Part shown: in pieces, positions 22,451 through 34,019 of the stretch
Numbering within the stretch: position 1 is the first letter of the stretch
How the letters are laid out: every line of letters starts with the position of its first letter
Source: Acheta domesticus
Lineage: Eukaryota > Arthropoda > Insecta > Orthoptera > Gryllidae
DNA: 64,000 nucleotides
Direction of reading: 5' to 3'
Assembly (NCBI GenBank): GCA_031308135.1
Contig: JAHLJT010000631.1
Location: 196,406,685-196,470,684, forward strand
Position numbers and translations under genes: made by a program
The notes under the pieces: model-generated
Told to the model about the DNA's origin: nothing
Databases searched by the model: none
What the model saw: only the letters and a program-made list of their open reading frames with translations

Positions 22451-24148
22451 CCTTCGTAAGGGTGAGAAAGTAAAAATATTTCGAGAAGCGCTCTTACGTG
22501 TTTCGGCGTTGGGCCAGTGTGCGCCCCAGGGGCATCCGTCGTGGGGAGACCATGGCGTGCGCTTCCCAGCAGGGGTCGTTATGCTCCTCCGTTGAATCTC
22601 GGCCACTTGAAACGTCTGATAGTATCCAGATAGAGAAGCGCGCATCCCGTTGCTTTGTAATGCGATGGACGCAAGCGATGCATCACGTGCACATCACAAT
22701 ATTCACGCTATCGAAAAAAGGCCCGCCAGCTCGTCCGCCTGAAACCACCCTCGCTCGTCACGAATAAAGAGAACGGATCCGAGAAGGAAACTATAGGTAA
22801 CGTTGATGTTGTAAACTATATTTGCGGATCATATACTTCGGAAAATTACATTTTTATCGTGTGTGATATTTCCTATTTAGTTGTAGGTGATCTCCTCTGA
22901 CAATATTATTGAATTCACAATGTTCCACATGCAGTGTAATAAGTCATCCACATCACGAAAGATATTTGTACGTACGTACAAAATACGAATAAATAAAAAA
23001 TATATAAATTACGAGAAAGCCTGTTGTGTAATCTCAGATGTCACAGAATAAATGTTTCAAACTTCTGGGGAATGTAAAAGGCAGGAAATTTTATATTTTT
23101 GCTAATTAACATGTATTGAGAAATTACGTAAAGTAGTGATGGTCATGTGTCATTTTGTCCTTTTCAGGCAACTTCTTATGTACATGACGCGTTCAGATTC
23201 CAAGACAATTTCATTCTCGCGCCTGACATCTGTACTAACGGAATTGCCAAACAATCAGCAAATATCACATAGACAAATGCATATAATACCGTTGTGTGCA
23301 TTTTCCCACAATTGCATTGGCAAAAATTGTTCAATTTTGACATTTCCTAGAAGATTGTAACATTTATTCTGAAGTACATTACACACATTAAACCAATTAA
23401 CGTAAGCCTAAACCATTAAACCTAGAGTGTAATTTTATTCTTCATTAATACTTTTTCTACTCCCATTGTATAATGCTGTCATTGGATGGCTGTAACCAGT
23501 TGCATAATGATGGTCATTTCGATACAGTTTTCATTATGATACAGGTTCTTGACAAATCACAGAGTCGCTTACAAACCAATATTGTCACTTCATTAATCAT
23601 TGAGAATCTTTGCAGTAAATGTTTCGTTAGTGTGTGAATATTAAAATTGCATTTAATATTATTTTATGCTTCTCATTCTAATTTCTTTTATTAGTAGGGA
23701 TTTTTGCGTGAAATATTAGTTACAATAAATTGGATTGTAATTTCACATTGATCGTATTTGACTAGCGCAGTGGTAGTTATTGCAGAGAAAATTTGATTGA
23801 CGTTAAGATCTCCACGCGAGATCACGCGAGTCATTTTGTGTTATTTGTTGCTGCCATGTAGTTGTCCTTAAAAACTGGCCAATTCTTTAGTTTAAAATAT
23901 TTAGTGAATGGTGGTTCTTCCTGGTGGTGTTGACATTTCAAGAAATGAAATAAAATGAGAAAATGGTGACGTCGGAATATTAATCCCGGAACTCTTGGAG
24001 TCTCTCGCAAGCACTCTGGTAAAACAAAACCATCTGTGCGTGTAGGGTAGAGAGGCCCGCTAGGTGGCCTTGGCTGAATCTTGAGTGTCGACTGCCAGGA
24101 AACGATTCAGTGGAGAAGTTTAACTTATAGAAATTACCGTAAGTCGTA
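22451..24148. other. Non-coding stretch
   Basis: No exon is recognisable. GACTAGCGCAGTGGTAGTTAT near 23760 is box-A-like, but no convincing box B follows. Confidence 0.5.
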
Positions 24149-24298
24149 GAAAAAGTACCGTATGAAACTCGATGTAATGGGTATTAATACACTCGTGTGA
24201 AGTTTACGATACTCGCTCGTTCCTCGCTCGTATCGTAATTTCACACTCGTGTATTAATACCCATCATTACATCATCATTTCATAATGTACTATTTTTT
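24149..24298. repeat. 150-bp foldback / palindromic MITE-like hairpin
   Basis: The stretch folds on itself: GGGTATTAATACAC...TACGATAC pairs with GTATCGTA...GTGTATTAATACCC around a 17-nt loop (TCGCTCGTTCCTCGCTC at 24213-24229). Pairing continues outward through TATGAAA/TTTCATA and AAAAGTAC/GTACTATTTT, with small bulges. It directly precedes the (GTCY)n-bearing repeat. Confidence 0.9.
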
Positions 24299-24600
24299 AC
24301 TTTCCCATATAGGTACGTATACACGGAGTGATATATGTAGTATAGAGAAAGTTGTTAAATGCTGGGCGAAAAAATGGACAATTTTCGGCGGAAAAAAAAT
24401 TCATTGCCGGGCCGTTAAAACGAAAAAGTGGATAAAACCAGTTGCTAAATTAAGAAAAAAATCCCCTAACACGTGGTGTAGCCAGAAACCCTCTTTTGTG
24501 GGTCCTTGAAATCTAAAAACCTATTGAAAGGAAAACGTCCGTCTGTCCGTCCGTCCGTCTGTAAACATTGCTAACGCCTCAACAATACGTACGATTTCTT
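24299..24600 (+). repeat. (GTCY)n-bearing dispersed repeat, copy B (5' part)
   Basis: ACTTTCCC, TACGTATACACGGAGTGATA, GAGAAAGTTGTTAAATGCTG, a short (GTCC/GTCT)n run at about 24538-24563 and AACAATACGTACGA occur in the same order as at 44253-45043. It continues rightward into sequence shared with copy A and then into the large inverted repeat. Confidence 0.7.
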
Positions 24601-24894
24601 CCAAAATGGATATTCCTCAGTCGATCTAGTTCTAGTCGAAGCTTTGAGATTTTGAAAAAGATTCTTTAAAATTTGGGGGTACTTTGCATGAAGCCCCCTG
24701 GAAATTTTCTCAAAAACGGCTCCAAATTTTTTCCTTAAATTTCTTGCAAGAATAGAGTAAAATACACTTATTAAGGTGGCATAGGTCCTATTTTCACGGA
24801 CAACTCTGAATTATCGAAAATTGCAAAAGTTTAAAATGTTTTCGGCGTCTTTCTGGAACTACAAAATTGAAGATAGAGATTTTTTCTTCGAATA

Positions 24895-25506
24895 AAAGGG
24901 TCCCCCGGATAAGATGGTAAAAAGTTCCCCTCAACCAAATTACATATGAGTGGTTACCTATAATTCTAACATAAAATTAATATTTTTGAAAGGTTTCTTA
25001 GCCCCCGTCCCACCACGCACACCCCTTTACAGCCAAAAACGGTTTTTTTTAATTTCAATTTTTTTCGACAACTTAACACTATTTTTATCAGACGGAAAAA
25101 ATATGATAAATAAGAACACTATTTGAACTATCAGAAAAACATTTTTCAATATTTTCTCAGGCCCAAATGCAAACACAAAAAAATATTTTCGAACAAAAAT
25201 ATCAAGAAATATTTTAACTGTGTCTGGAACAGGCTCGAAAAAAATGTCAAAGATTCCTCTGAAGACACAAATTGTTGTGCATTTTTTTCAGATTTTTTCG
25301 ATTGCTGGGCTGCAGTTAAAAAAATAAAAACCATTTTCCCGCCTTTAAAACAACTGGACTTTCAATATACTTTGAAAATGACTGAAACGGTTCTGTGCAT
25401 TTATTTTAGTGTTTATTATACATTAGTATACATTGTTGTAGCACGCAATAAAGGTTTGAGCGTGGAATATACTTACAAAGTATCATTTTTTTAAAGCTTT
25501 CTAATC
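24895..25506 (+). repeat. Large inverted repeat, left arm (612 bp)
   Basis: This arm matches the reverse complement of 26022-26642 end to end with scattered mismatches and small indels. Shared landmarks include GGGTCCCCCGGATAAGATGG, CAGGCCCAAATGCAAACAC, GATTGCTGGGCTGCAGTTAA and AAAGCTTTCTAATC. Weaker pairing continues inward to about 25560. Open frames within it are incidental and AT-biased. Confidence 0.92.
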
Positions 25507-26021
25507 GTTTGCATTACGCTGCGGAAAGGCGATAGTTTTGGCAATTTATAATAAACAATCGACACAAGATTATTAAGTGTGATACTGATGGATAAAGTAT
25601 TACACCCCATCCTACATTTTTTTGAGAACAAGTAAATTCTAACAGACGACATGTTTTGGGGGACAGGTAGATGACAAATGGGGAAATGATAAGGGTAATT
25701 TCCGGTGCAGGTGAAGGATAGATGGGGGACAGTGGAGAAGTGAAGGGGAACAGATTAGGCCCCGATTATGTTGTTGGGATGTATTTTTCAAAATACCACT
25801 TTTATGATCATCCTAATTTACAATTTTACATATTAGTTATTTTGGGTGCCCCCTTTCCGTAGCACAGGTGGACAGAAAATAGAAGCCGATATCAATGTAA
25901 ATTTATATTCCCTTCATTTTTCCACATGTCCCCCAATTTTCCCTCAAATATGACCGAATTATTATTAATAAACTGCCAAACACTATTATCTTTCCTTAAC
26001 GTATGATATTCTCATACAAAG
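25507..26021. other. Spacer of the large inverted repeat (515 bp)
   Basis: The unique spacer has a purine-rich stretch (25650-25760). Its two ends still show weak inverted similarity (CTAATCnTTTG...TTTGGCA). No ORF or known element was recognised. Confidence 0.6.
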
Positions 26022-26642
26022 GATTAGAAAGCTTTAAAAAATGATACTTTGTAAGTATATTCCAACCTCAAAATTTATTGGGTGCTACAACAATGTATAC
26101 TATTGTATAATAAACACTAAAATAAATGCACAGTACCGTTGCAGTCATTTTCAAAGTATATTGAAAGTCCAGTCGGTTTAAAGGCGGGAAAATGGTTTTT
26201 ATTTTTTTTAACTGCAGCCCAGCAATCGAAAAAATCTGAAAAAATGCACAACAATTTGTGTCTTAAGAGGAATCTTTGACAATTTTTTTCGAGCCTGTTC
26301 CAGGCTTCTAAGGCACGGTAAAAATATTTCTTGATTTTTTTTTTTCCAAAATATTTTTTTGTGTTTGCATTTGGGCCTGAGAAAATATTGAAAAATGTTT
26401 TTCAGATAGTTCAAATAGTGTTCTTATTTATCATATTTTTTCAGTCTGATAAAATAGTGTTAAGTTGTCGAAAAAAATTGAAAATAAAAAAACACGTTTT
26501 GGCTGTATAGGGGCGTGGGTGGTGGGACGGGAGCTAAGAAAACTTTCAAAAATATTATTTTTATGTTAGAATTATAGTGTAACCACTCATATGTAATTTG
26601 GTTGAGGGGAACTTTTTACCATCTTATCCGGGGGGACCCTTT
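26022..26642 (-). repeat. Large inverted repeat, right arm (621 bp)
   Basis: This is the inverted partner of 24895-25506; see that entry. The arm ends with CCGGGGGGACCCTTT, the complement of the left arm's start. Confidence 0.92.
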
Positions 26643-27380
26643 GTTCAGTATATTAAGTACTTTCATAAAGGTCATGTAAATGTTTTTCAAAATTTTAGTA
26701 GCTTTCGTGCTATATTGCGTGCAATGTGCTCTATAGGTTGTTTTTTTTTCAAAAATTACAAAAATAAACATTTTTTTGACTTCTGTGACGTCGATAATAT
26801 TTATATTAGCGGCGATTTTTTCACATTATTACATTTACGAGTACATGTACACATTTAAATAATGTCTAGTAAAGTTTCTCGAAAACACAACCGTTTTCCG
26901 TGAAAAGTAGCTCAAATTTCCACATTTTCAGAAATGCTCAAACGCCATTTTCTCATATATGGCTGCAATTTTTTCCTTCAAACTTTTGTAACGGATAGTG
27001 CTAATTACACCCTTTAGTATAGCGTGAAGTTTATTTTGAGTTATTTTTTGTTTTTTCAAAAATTGCATAATTGAAATTTTTTGAAAGATATCTCCCATCT
27101 TTAATATGCACATTACCTACAATTTGTAAAGATTATTATATTTGTGAGTGTACGTGCTTGAAATACCTTCAAATACAGTATTTTGAAAACTCAAAAATTT
27201 TCTGTGAAAATGAGCTTCAAATTTTGCATTTTTAGTAGCGTTAAAACACAATTTTCTTTAATACGGCACATGATTTTTAAATAAAAATTGGTATTTAGGA
27301 CTAGTTTTTGTGTTCTTTAATATTTTAAAATTAATATTTCCGTTCTACCAATAGGAAACAGAAAAATTAAGGAAATGACA
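26643..27380. other. AT-rich repeat-like flank leading to the Crypton block
   Basis: Homopolymer-rich, non-coding sequence with recurring CAAAAATT and ACGATTTT-type motifs. Its last 50 bases (AATATTTCCGTTCTACCAAT, GAAAAATTAA) match 45140-45175 in the short relative at 44-45 kb. Confidence 0.55.
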
Positions 27381-27404
27381 ATAGCATATTATGCAATTAG
27401 CTTA

Positions 27405-27500
27405 TAATGTTGTCCTTTTTTTGCACGAATAAGATGATATTACCGAACGAACGACTTTAGGAGTGAGTTTGGTAATATCTTCTTATGAGAGCAAAATGTA
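27405..27500. repeat. Inverted repeat hairpin upstream of the recombinase remnant
   Basis: AATAAGATGATATTACCGAAC (27428 on) pairs with GTTTGGTAATATCTTCTTAT (27467-27486), 18 of 20 positions matching around an 18-nt loop. Weaker pairing continues outward on both sides. Confidence 0.8.
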
Positions 27501-27699
27501 ACATTGTAAACGAGTTGCATACACTATTTTTTGTATAACAGTATTATAAGGTTTTAAAGGAGTGAAATTAATTTGGAAATTAAGTTGTAATTCGTTCTTG
27601 TAGTAGTTCCCGAATTTGTGTTTTGACGTCATGAATGCTACCTAAGCAACTAATTTGTTTACAAATGGCAATTAGTTTGAAAGTCGCGATTCAAACATA

Positions 27700-28829
27700 A
27701 TGGATTTGCCCAAAGAAATTGTGGAAGAAGCTGCAAAAGCAGAAAATGCTATGATACCGAAAAAGTCTTGCAAACTTTATGAGAAAGAGAACTTAGAGTT
27801 TAGGAAATAGATGGATAAAAAATATGTAAATGTAGTATGGAAGTTGTTGTTCTTTCGCATCTTTCGGAGCAGTTTGGTTAATTTAGTATAATGCACATGC
27901 TAGAATAAAGACGTTTGTTAATTTAAAGCATGATCCTTTAAACGTTACGTCCACAGCATGTAAAGCGTCGACACTATGGTGCACTTATTCCAAATTAAAG
28001 GCAATTCTAAAGATCAAAGACAATATTGATATTGGAACTTTTCAAAAAGTAAGTTTACTTATGACATAAGCAAATGTGGGATATCAACGTATAAAGGCAA
28101 TGGTATTTTCCCAACAAGATGTAAACACTTTTCTTAAAAAGATGATGATGAAACTTTTCTTTTAATGAAGGTATAATAATGACAGTGGCAATAATATTTT
28201 TATTTATTAACTGGTGTATTGTAATAATAACTGGTATGATTTTCAGGTTGTTGCTATTTTTGGCATATTTGGTGGTTGGAGACGTGTGGAATTGTACAAT
28301 TTGTGCATCAACGATGTGAAAGAGGAAGGTTCTGTTTTGATAGTGAACATAAAAGCGACCAAACATGACAAGCCCGGAATATTTACTGTCGTATGCAGTG
28401 AAGAATTTAATTATGTTGAAGTCTGTAAAAATACCTTTCCTTAAGACCTTTACATGTTAAACACAAAAAAAACTTTTTTGTTTTACAATCATGGCAATTG
28501 TAGCTGCAATCCAATTGGTATCAATACATTTCCGAAAATACCAAAAAATATTGCAAATTTTTTAAAATTAGCAAATGCAGAAAAGTACTCTGGTCATTTG
28601 TTTAGGAGAACTTCCGCGACGTTTCTCGCAGATAATGGTGGTGATGTATCATTACACTTGAACGTCATGGACGATGGCAGTCTACAAGCGTACCCGTGTC
28701 ATACATCGAAGAATCGGTGAATAACAATATTCAAATAGCTAACAAGATATTGGTTAGTGCAGAAAGCAAAGAAAAATCAAGTATTTTAGATATAAATGCA
28801 TGTTCTGGAGTGTCACTGACCAATTTATG
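27700..28829 (+). pseudogene. Crypton-like tyrosine recombinase, broken
   Basis: The N-terminus MDLPKEIVEEAAKAENAMIP matches the start of insect Crypton-type recombinases and hits a stop at 27808. A decayed middle (about 27965-28045) encodes TLWCTYSKLKAIL. A 76-bp GT...AG intron fits at 28171-28246 and opens an IFGIFGGWRRVELYNL exon holding the catalytic Arg. After an in-frame stop at 28442, the frame carries GHLFRRT (the H-x-x-R motif, about 28591-28608). A one-base shift near 28655 leads to HGRW and the candidate catalytic Tyr in SYIEES (28702-28704), ending at 28829. Tyrosine recombinases cut and rejoin DNA through that Tyr. All catalytic positions are visible, but breaks make the copy inactive. 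Confidence 0.85.
28171..28246 (+). other. Candidate intron in recombinase remnant
   Basis: GTATAATAAT at the 5' end and a T-rich run ending TTTCAG at the 3' end bracket 76 bases. Removing it brings the upstream DDETFLLMK-type coding piece into register with the Arg-containing exon. Insect Crypton-like genes can be spliced, so this is plausible but unproven. Confidence 0.5.
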
Positions 28830-29204
28830 AAATTGTACAATTAATGTACATGTTCACAAGGATTAATTTGATGTTTTTGTTGTTCTTATTATGTTGTTCT
28901 TGTTACATTATCAAATGAAAACAAAATATAATTTTAAAGGGGTAATATATTAACAAATCAGTTTTTAAAAGTGAGTTTTTTCATAACGTATTTTATTTTA
29001 CTGCGAACACTGCAATAATTTACATGGTACCACTGCCTTCTTTAAACTTCATAACTGTTAATATATAAAGGCCGTGACTATTACGTCAGTGATGGCTCAT
29101 ATTTTGTGCAAAAATAAAATGACGTAATGATTCGTGCAATAATATGCCATATAATGAACGATTTTGTTAATGGAAAAGGTGTGTTTATAATATTGGTATA
29201 CAAA

Positions 29205-29345
29205 CAAATGTACTTTTGGCGGTGATCGATGGCAGCTGGCAAGAAAGAGTATGTGGCAATTCCATATAGCTAGCGAAGACCCAAGGAAATAGAAAACTAA
29301 TACGGGAAATTTGTGCCATTCTCTAGCACCACTAGTTATTACCGG
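29205..29345 (+). repeat. Right end of the Crypton-bearing block
   Basis: This aligns with 45185-45320: ATGTACTTT, GATGGCNGCTGGCAAG, AAAGGAAATAGA, ATACGGGAAA, TGTGCCATTCT and CACnACTAGT in the same order and spacing. Together with the match at 27330-27375 it shows the recombinase block sits between sequences that are adjacent at 45.17 kb. Confidence 0.75.
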
Positions 29346-29640
29346 TGATAAAATCACAACCATATGTTACATATTACAAAAATTGACAAATTCTGGAGAG
29401 ATTTTAATTATTCAACTGCCAGTAATAAGTAATTACTTCGCATATTTCGCTTCATATATTCAAGTAAAATAAATATTTTTAAAATAACTTTTTTACTCGT
29501 GAATTAAATGAATATGATATTTCCGGAACTTTCACCAAATTTTCTTTCATGATTCTTTGCAGCAATTCTTTGTTCTTAGAATGTTCGTATAATATTTATT
29601 CGACAAAATTTCATTTACACCCTTGCGAAATTTCCATTTC
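29346..29640. other. AT-rich non-coding stretch
   Basis: Nothing recognisable. Confidence 0.5.
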
Positions 29641-29664
29641 ACCGAGAAAACAAAATTCTTTGGA

Positions 29665-29990
29665 ATCCCCTGCAGCGTGCGTGCTCGAGGTTCGCCACAG
29701 CAGACGCGGAGAGCACGGAGGCGGCACCTGCGCGCCTGTTGCAGTGACGTGCCGCAGGGCGCGAGTGGTCGGCGGGTTGCATAGTCTGACGTCACCGCAC
29801 GGCGCCGCAGCCAGCCTCGGCCACCCGCCGTCGCCGCACTCCGGCGGCCGTGCCAACGGCTTGGGCGCGGGACGGGCGAGAGAGGGTGGGCAGGGAGGAG
29901 CGAACGTGCGGAGAATGGCGGGCGGCCGGGGCGAGGTCGAGCCGTCTGGATCGTGAGTTCGACACCCGATAGCCGCACACAAAGGACAAA
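29665..29990. promoter_or_regulatory. CpG island, possible promoter or 5' exon
   Basis: About 300 bases are GC-rich and dense in CpG within AT-rich surroundings. Frames on both strands are open merely because stops are rare. GGATCGTGAGTTC at about 29948-29960 holds a good 5' splice-site match (GTGAGT), so a non-coding first exon is conceivable. No direct evidence for transcription exists in the sequence. Confidence 0.35.
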
Positions 29991-30840
29991 AGGGGACAAA
30001 GGGAGAACAAAGACGCGACAGGCGGAGACCTTTTATTTTCCGAAATTCCTATAGGAGCGCAAGGCGCCACGCAGAGCTGCCGAATCCACTGAAATCGTCT
30101 CAACTACTTCTTCTGTCGTTATTACAATACATATTTCAGCGAAGAGAAAATGAAATCTTATGATCTGGTGTCTTCACTTGGCGATATGCTTTTTTCCGTT
30201 CTTTTACAATTACAATGGGAAAAATATTTTATTCCCGGAAACAAAGAGCAGTGTGATTGTCATGTAAAGCTGTGATTCGAAACATGATATTATTTAAATC
30301 TCGTTTGTATGAGTCGAGCAAACATTCCAGAACGTACTGAGATCCAGAGTTGCGATAATTCTCTTTATCGATAATACATTCATTTTATGACGGTTTCAAG
30401 GAACTTCAATATACATTATTTATGTTACGAATCATTAAATTTATCGATGTACATATTTTTACATTTTTCTGGTTTATCAGTTATTTGCTGCTGATATCTT
30501 TCCAGAAAATATAAAAATAAATATCTCAACTGTCAATAGTGTAATTTGTAAACATTTTAGTGCGTATCTTTTGTAGTGCAGAAAACTAATTGCCATAAAA
30601 TGTCTGAATTGGATTACATGATTGTGGTAAATAATTTTACCTGTCTTAAAATTTTGAAGAAAATTTTAAATTTAAAAATGTATTATGATGCAAATTTATA
30701 AGAAAGTAAAAAGGAATAAAATAATGAGACTTAAAAATGTGTTTCTAGTGTACCTTTCATAAAAGACATTATGCAATAGAAGTTTAATTAAAAATATATT
30801 ACGTATTTTGTTCAATTTTGGTAATTAATATTGTAATGAA
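29991..30840. other. AT-rich non-coding stretch
   Basis: No exon or repeat was recognised. Confidence 0.5.
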
Positions 30841-30844
30841 GAAT

Positions 30845-31085
30845 TAGCCTTAAGTGAGCAGTGCATTAGTTTCCCGTGGTGCGATCCCAGGTTCTATACC
30901 TGTTGAAGGAAAACTAGAGTTGTAGCTTTCCTTTAAAATATTTTCAGTTTCTATAGCTACGCGACGAAGGAAAGGTCAAGCAGGCGAAAATTGCTAGTGA
31001 TGGGGAAGGGAATACGTCACGTTCGCTACATGTCCTTCAAATGTGAGAATTAAACTAGGTTCAGGCCTGCCGTGGGATAATGTTA
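30845..31085 (+). mobile_element. Possible tRNA-derived SINE
   Basis: AAGTGAGCAGTGCATTAG (box-A-like) is followed after about 25 bases by CCCAGGTTCTATACCTG (box-B-like, centred on GGTTCTATACC). A moderately GC-rich body and AT-rich flanks fit a SINE, but no target duplication was identified. Confidence 0.4.
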
Positions 31086-32440
31086 GCTGGTCGCCAAAGA
31101 CAGTCAATCGACCCAAAATGCAAAATATATCATTATATACACGTAGGATTAGAAATTGCGAGTACAACGAATTCTAAAAGTGTTACTAATTAATGTAATG
31201 ATTAGAGATAGGGGAAAAATGCATGAGTTATTCTACTTGATTAATTTAGCTCGAGGAAAATATTTAAACAGTATTTTAATTTCCATTAACATTATTAAAT
31301 TAATGTTTCCTCTGTAAAATTACTTACTCAACGATAAAAAAATGCATCATTCCTAATATGGTATTATGTGGGATACGAAACGAGAGACGGAGGTCAAAAC
31401 TATTTGTTAAGACATGTTCACACTTAAACTTTAATAATCTATAACTATCGTGTTACGTAATATCGAAGGGGAGTTCGCAGATCAGTTATTTGTTGACAAG
31501 AGGTCTACCTATAAAATCATTTATGTGATTTGCGTTCATAAATTGTACGCATTCACAAATACCAAGCGTTATTTGAGTGAATATACGTGCCCATCGGTCA
31601 TTGTTTCAGCATCAATTCTTTCGAATAATTCCACTTAATTATGTAGTTGTATTGCGCGTGACGCTAATGCTAAAATGAAACAGACATTTCACATCAAATT
31701 TAGTTTCAAACGGAGCAGAAAGCTTCCTTTGTTCCAAAATTATAGTCCTCCACTCTAATAATTACGCACGGAAATATCATTGTCGCATTAGGCAAGTAGT
31801 ATGTAAAATTTATTATTTTCTTAATTTAGGCATGTAATTGAATTAAACTATTTTAAAAAGGCATTAGATTTACAATTAACGCCAGTTGCATCAAAATGCC
31901 TGCTGAGTTACAGAACATCTCTGCCTTCTACAGTAAAATACATTTTAAAGCTGAAATACTCTTTTTAAAATTTATGTTGTTTGTATTTTTAAAGTTGTTT
32001 TGAGTTAAAATTATAAAGCAACTTCGCTCGTTAGTAATTTTTGTTTCCCTGTGGAATGAATTCATACAAAATAACGACGCGAAAACCTTGAAACACGTTA
32101 ACCTAAAACTGGGGAATTAAAATGTTATGTCAATAATTATAGTGTTCAGACTTAAAAGAAAATAAGTTTATTATATAAGAAACTATTTTGCACAATATTT
32201 CAATAGGGAAGTAATTGCAGGCAAACTCATCATTAATCTTGCATCTCCGGAAGAAATTAGCTGAAAATCCTCCCTCAGGTACGTTGTTAAACTCCGTAGG
32301 TCAGTCAGAAAGCAAAGCCTTTTTTATACTTATATGAAATTAGTTAATGAAAGTTTGAATATGGTATTATTCCTCAAACTTTCTTCCACAATCTACCGCG
32401 GTAGTGAGTTTCTGAGTCAACATGTGGCAGCACAGCAGTC
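31086..32440. other. AT-rich non-coding stretch
   Basis: Short frames near 31450-31640 show no recognisable features. Confidence 0.5.
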
Positions 32441-32449
32441 GTTGGAAAA

Positions 32450-32745
32450 ATGGCCGACATCGATGCTCGTATGAGAACAAATTGTGTGATTGCATTCTTG
32501 AATGGAGAAAGTGAAATGCCCATTCCAATTCATGAAAGACTGAAAAATGTGTACGGTGATGCAACAGTGGATGTCAGCACTGTTAAACGATGAGTTCGTC
32601 GTTCGGTGACTGCAGTCACTCCATGCAACTTTCAGTAATTCAATGGTGAACGAACAACATTCGTGGTGACCGCTGGGTGACTGCAAATGAAGTTAGGGAG
32701 ATAAAGCGACACAATTCATCTAAAACTACTGATATACACTGCTGA
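32450..32745 (+). pseudogene. Second mariner transposase fragment (N-terminal)
   Basis: MADIDARMRTNCVIAFLN begins a 47-codon piece that runs through IHERLKNVYGDATVDVSTVKR to a stop at 32591-32593. This is the N-terminal helix-turn-helix part of a mariner transposase, from a different lineage than the copy at 4.3-5.7 kb. After the stop, VRRSV and shifted pieces such as a GDRWVTANEVREI-like stretch continue to about 32720. No catalytic domain remains and no terminal repeats are visible. Confidence 0.75.
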
Positions 32746-33874
32746 ACCCTAAATTGTGTTGCACTGTTGAATTGTGCCTGTAAATATTATTGAACACAGT
32801 AGTGATATTTAATAGACTTGATCATTCAACTCCATTACTGGCATATAATTTCAAGACATCCATATACAAAAAATGACTTATGATATAATAAGTTTTCTCT
32901 TTTCCATCGTCTGAAATCCCAGCCCTGATTGATTCGACTATCTACATAGGCAGAAGTTTAATTGCAATGCAAAAAATGACCCAAATGGCCTCCATGTATC
33001 ACCTTGAAATATACTACGCAAGGTGAGCTTTCATCTCAGTGTCTTTCGACCGTCGGAGAGAACTACTTCCGTGAACCACAAACTCATAAGTTTTTTAGGA
33101 GGACAATTATGCAACTATACATACTACGTTTTTACAAACCTTTTATCAGGCAACGATGAGGAATAGAATCATACAACTTCTGGTAGTCTATCCAGACCAT
33201 TGCTAAGTTACTCTTCTGTTTTACCTGACCTCTCGCTGTTTCATCTATTATCAATTGTTCTCTACATTCTTTGGCTCCTTTAACGCAGCATTTTTGTTCT
33301 TCGGAGGACATTTTTAGCTCTTACATAGGAGGTAATCTGTGCTAATATCGATGATATGATATACGAAGTGCACAATGTGTTTAGGCACTTGATTAACCTG
33401 TAGTTTTTGGATCTTGCCTTTCCTCATATTTTTGTTTAAGGTTCTCAATCGTCCGTGAGATGAAACTAGACACTTCAAAGAGCTCGAGTAATATTTCATT
33501 AATGATGATGACAAGAGGTGCATGAAGGACCACCAGCTCCTTCCACGAAAAGTTCTGGATCCCGTCAGGAAGTGAGGATTTTCAGTTTTGGTTCTTTTTC
33601 ATTATGTTTTGGAGATCATTCGGGGTCGCTGTAGGTTTGCTGGTACATGACAAACTGGTTGTTGATTCATCTTGGATCCCCCAGCATTGTAACTACGTGA
33701 TCAGGCCCGGAGATTCCATTAGAACTCTTCTGCATTACCTAGAGCAGGAGTCTGCCTGGGCAGCGGGTTTTGGTAGGACTGCTGTAAAATTGTTTCTGAT
33801 TGATATCAAATTTCCTGATTTCATTTTTTCTTTTGTTTCATGCATGACAGCGTCGTAGAGTTTTACAATGTATT
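32746..33874. other. Non-coding stretch, possibly with an old LINE tail
   Basis: An 84-codon frame (33604-33858, +) is followed closely by a trinucleotide repeat, an arrangement seen at the 3' ends of some non-LTR elements. The encoded sequence has no motif I recognise, so this remains a suggestion. Confidence 0.25.
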
Positions 33875-33930
33875 ATTATTACTATTATTATTATTATTAT
33901 TATTATTATCATCATCATCATCATCGTTTG
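33875..33930. repeat. (ATT)n(ATC)n microsatellite
   Basis: Perfect and near-perfect TTA triplets pass into CAT triplets. Confidence 0.95.
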
Positions 33931-34019
33931 CACACAGGTTAAAGTACTCAATCAAGAATCAAGCAAATTCATGTACTGTATATATAAGCCTACATCACGA
34001 GAAGCGTTATTGAAAAGAA

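Noticed and set aside
25123..25494. 123-codon Lys/Phe-rich frame in the inverted repeat
   Set aside because: AT-rich chance frame; the other arm does not keep it open.
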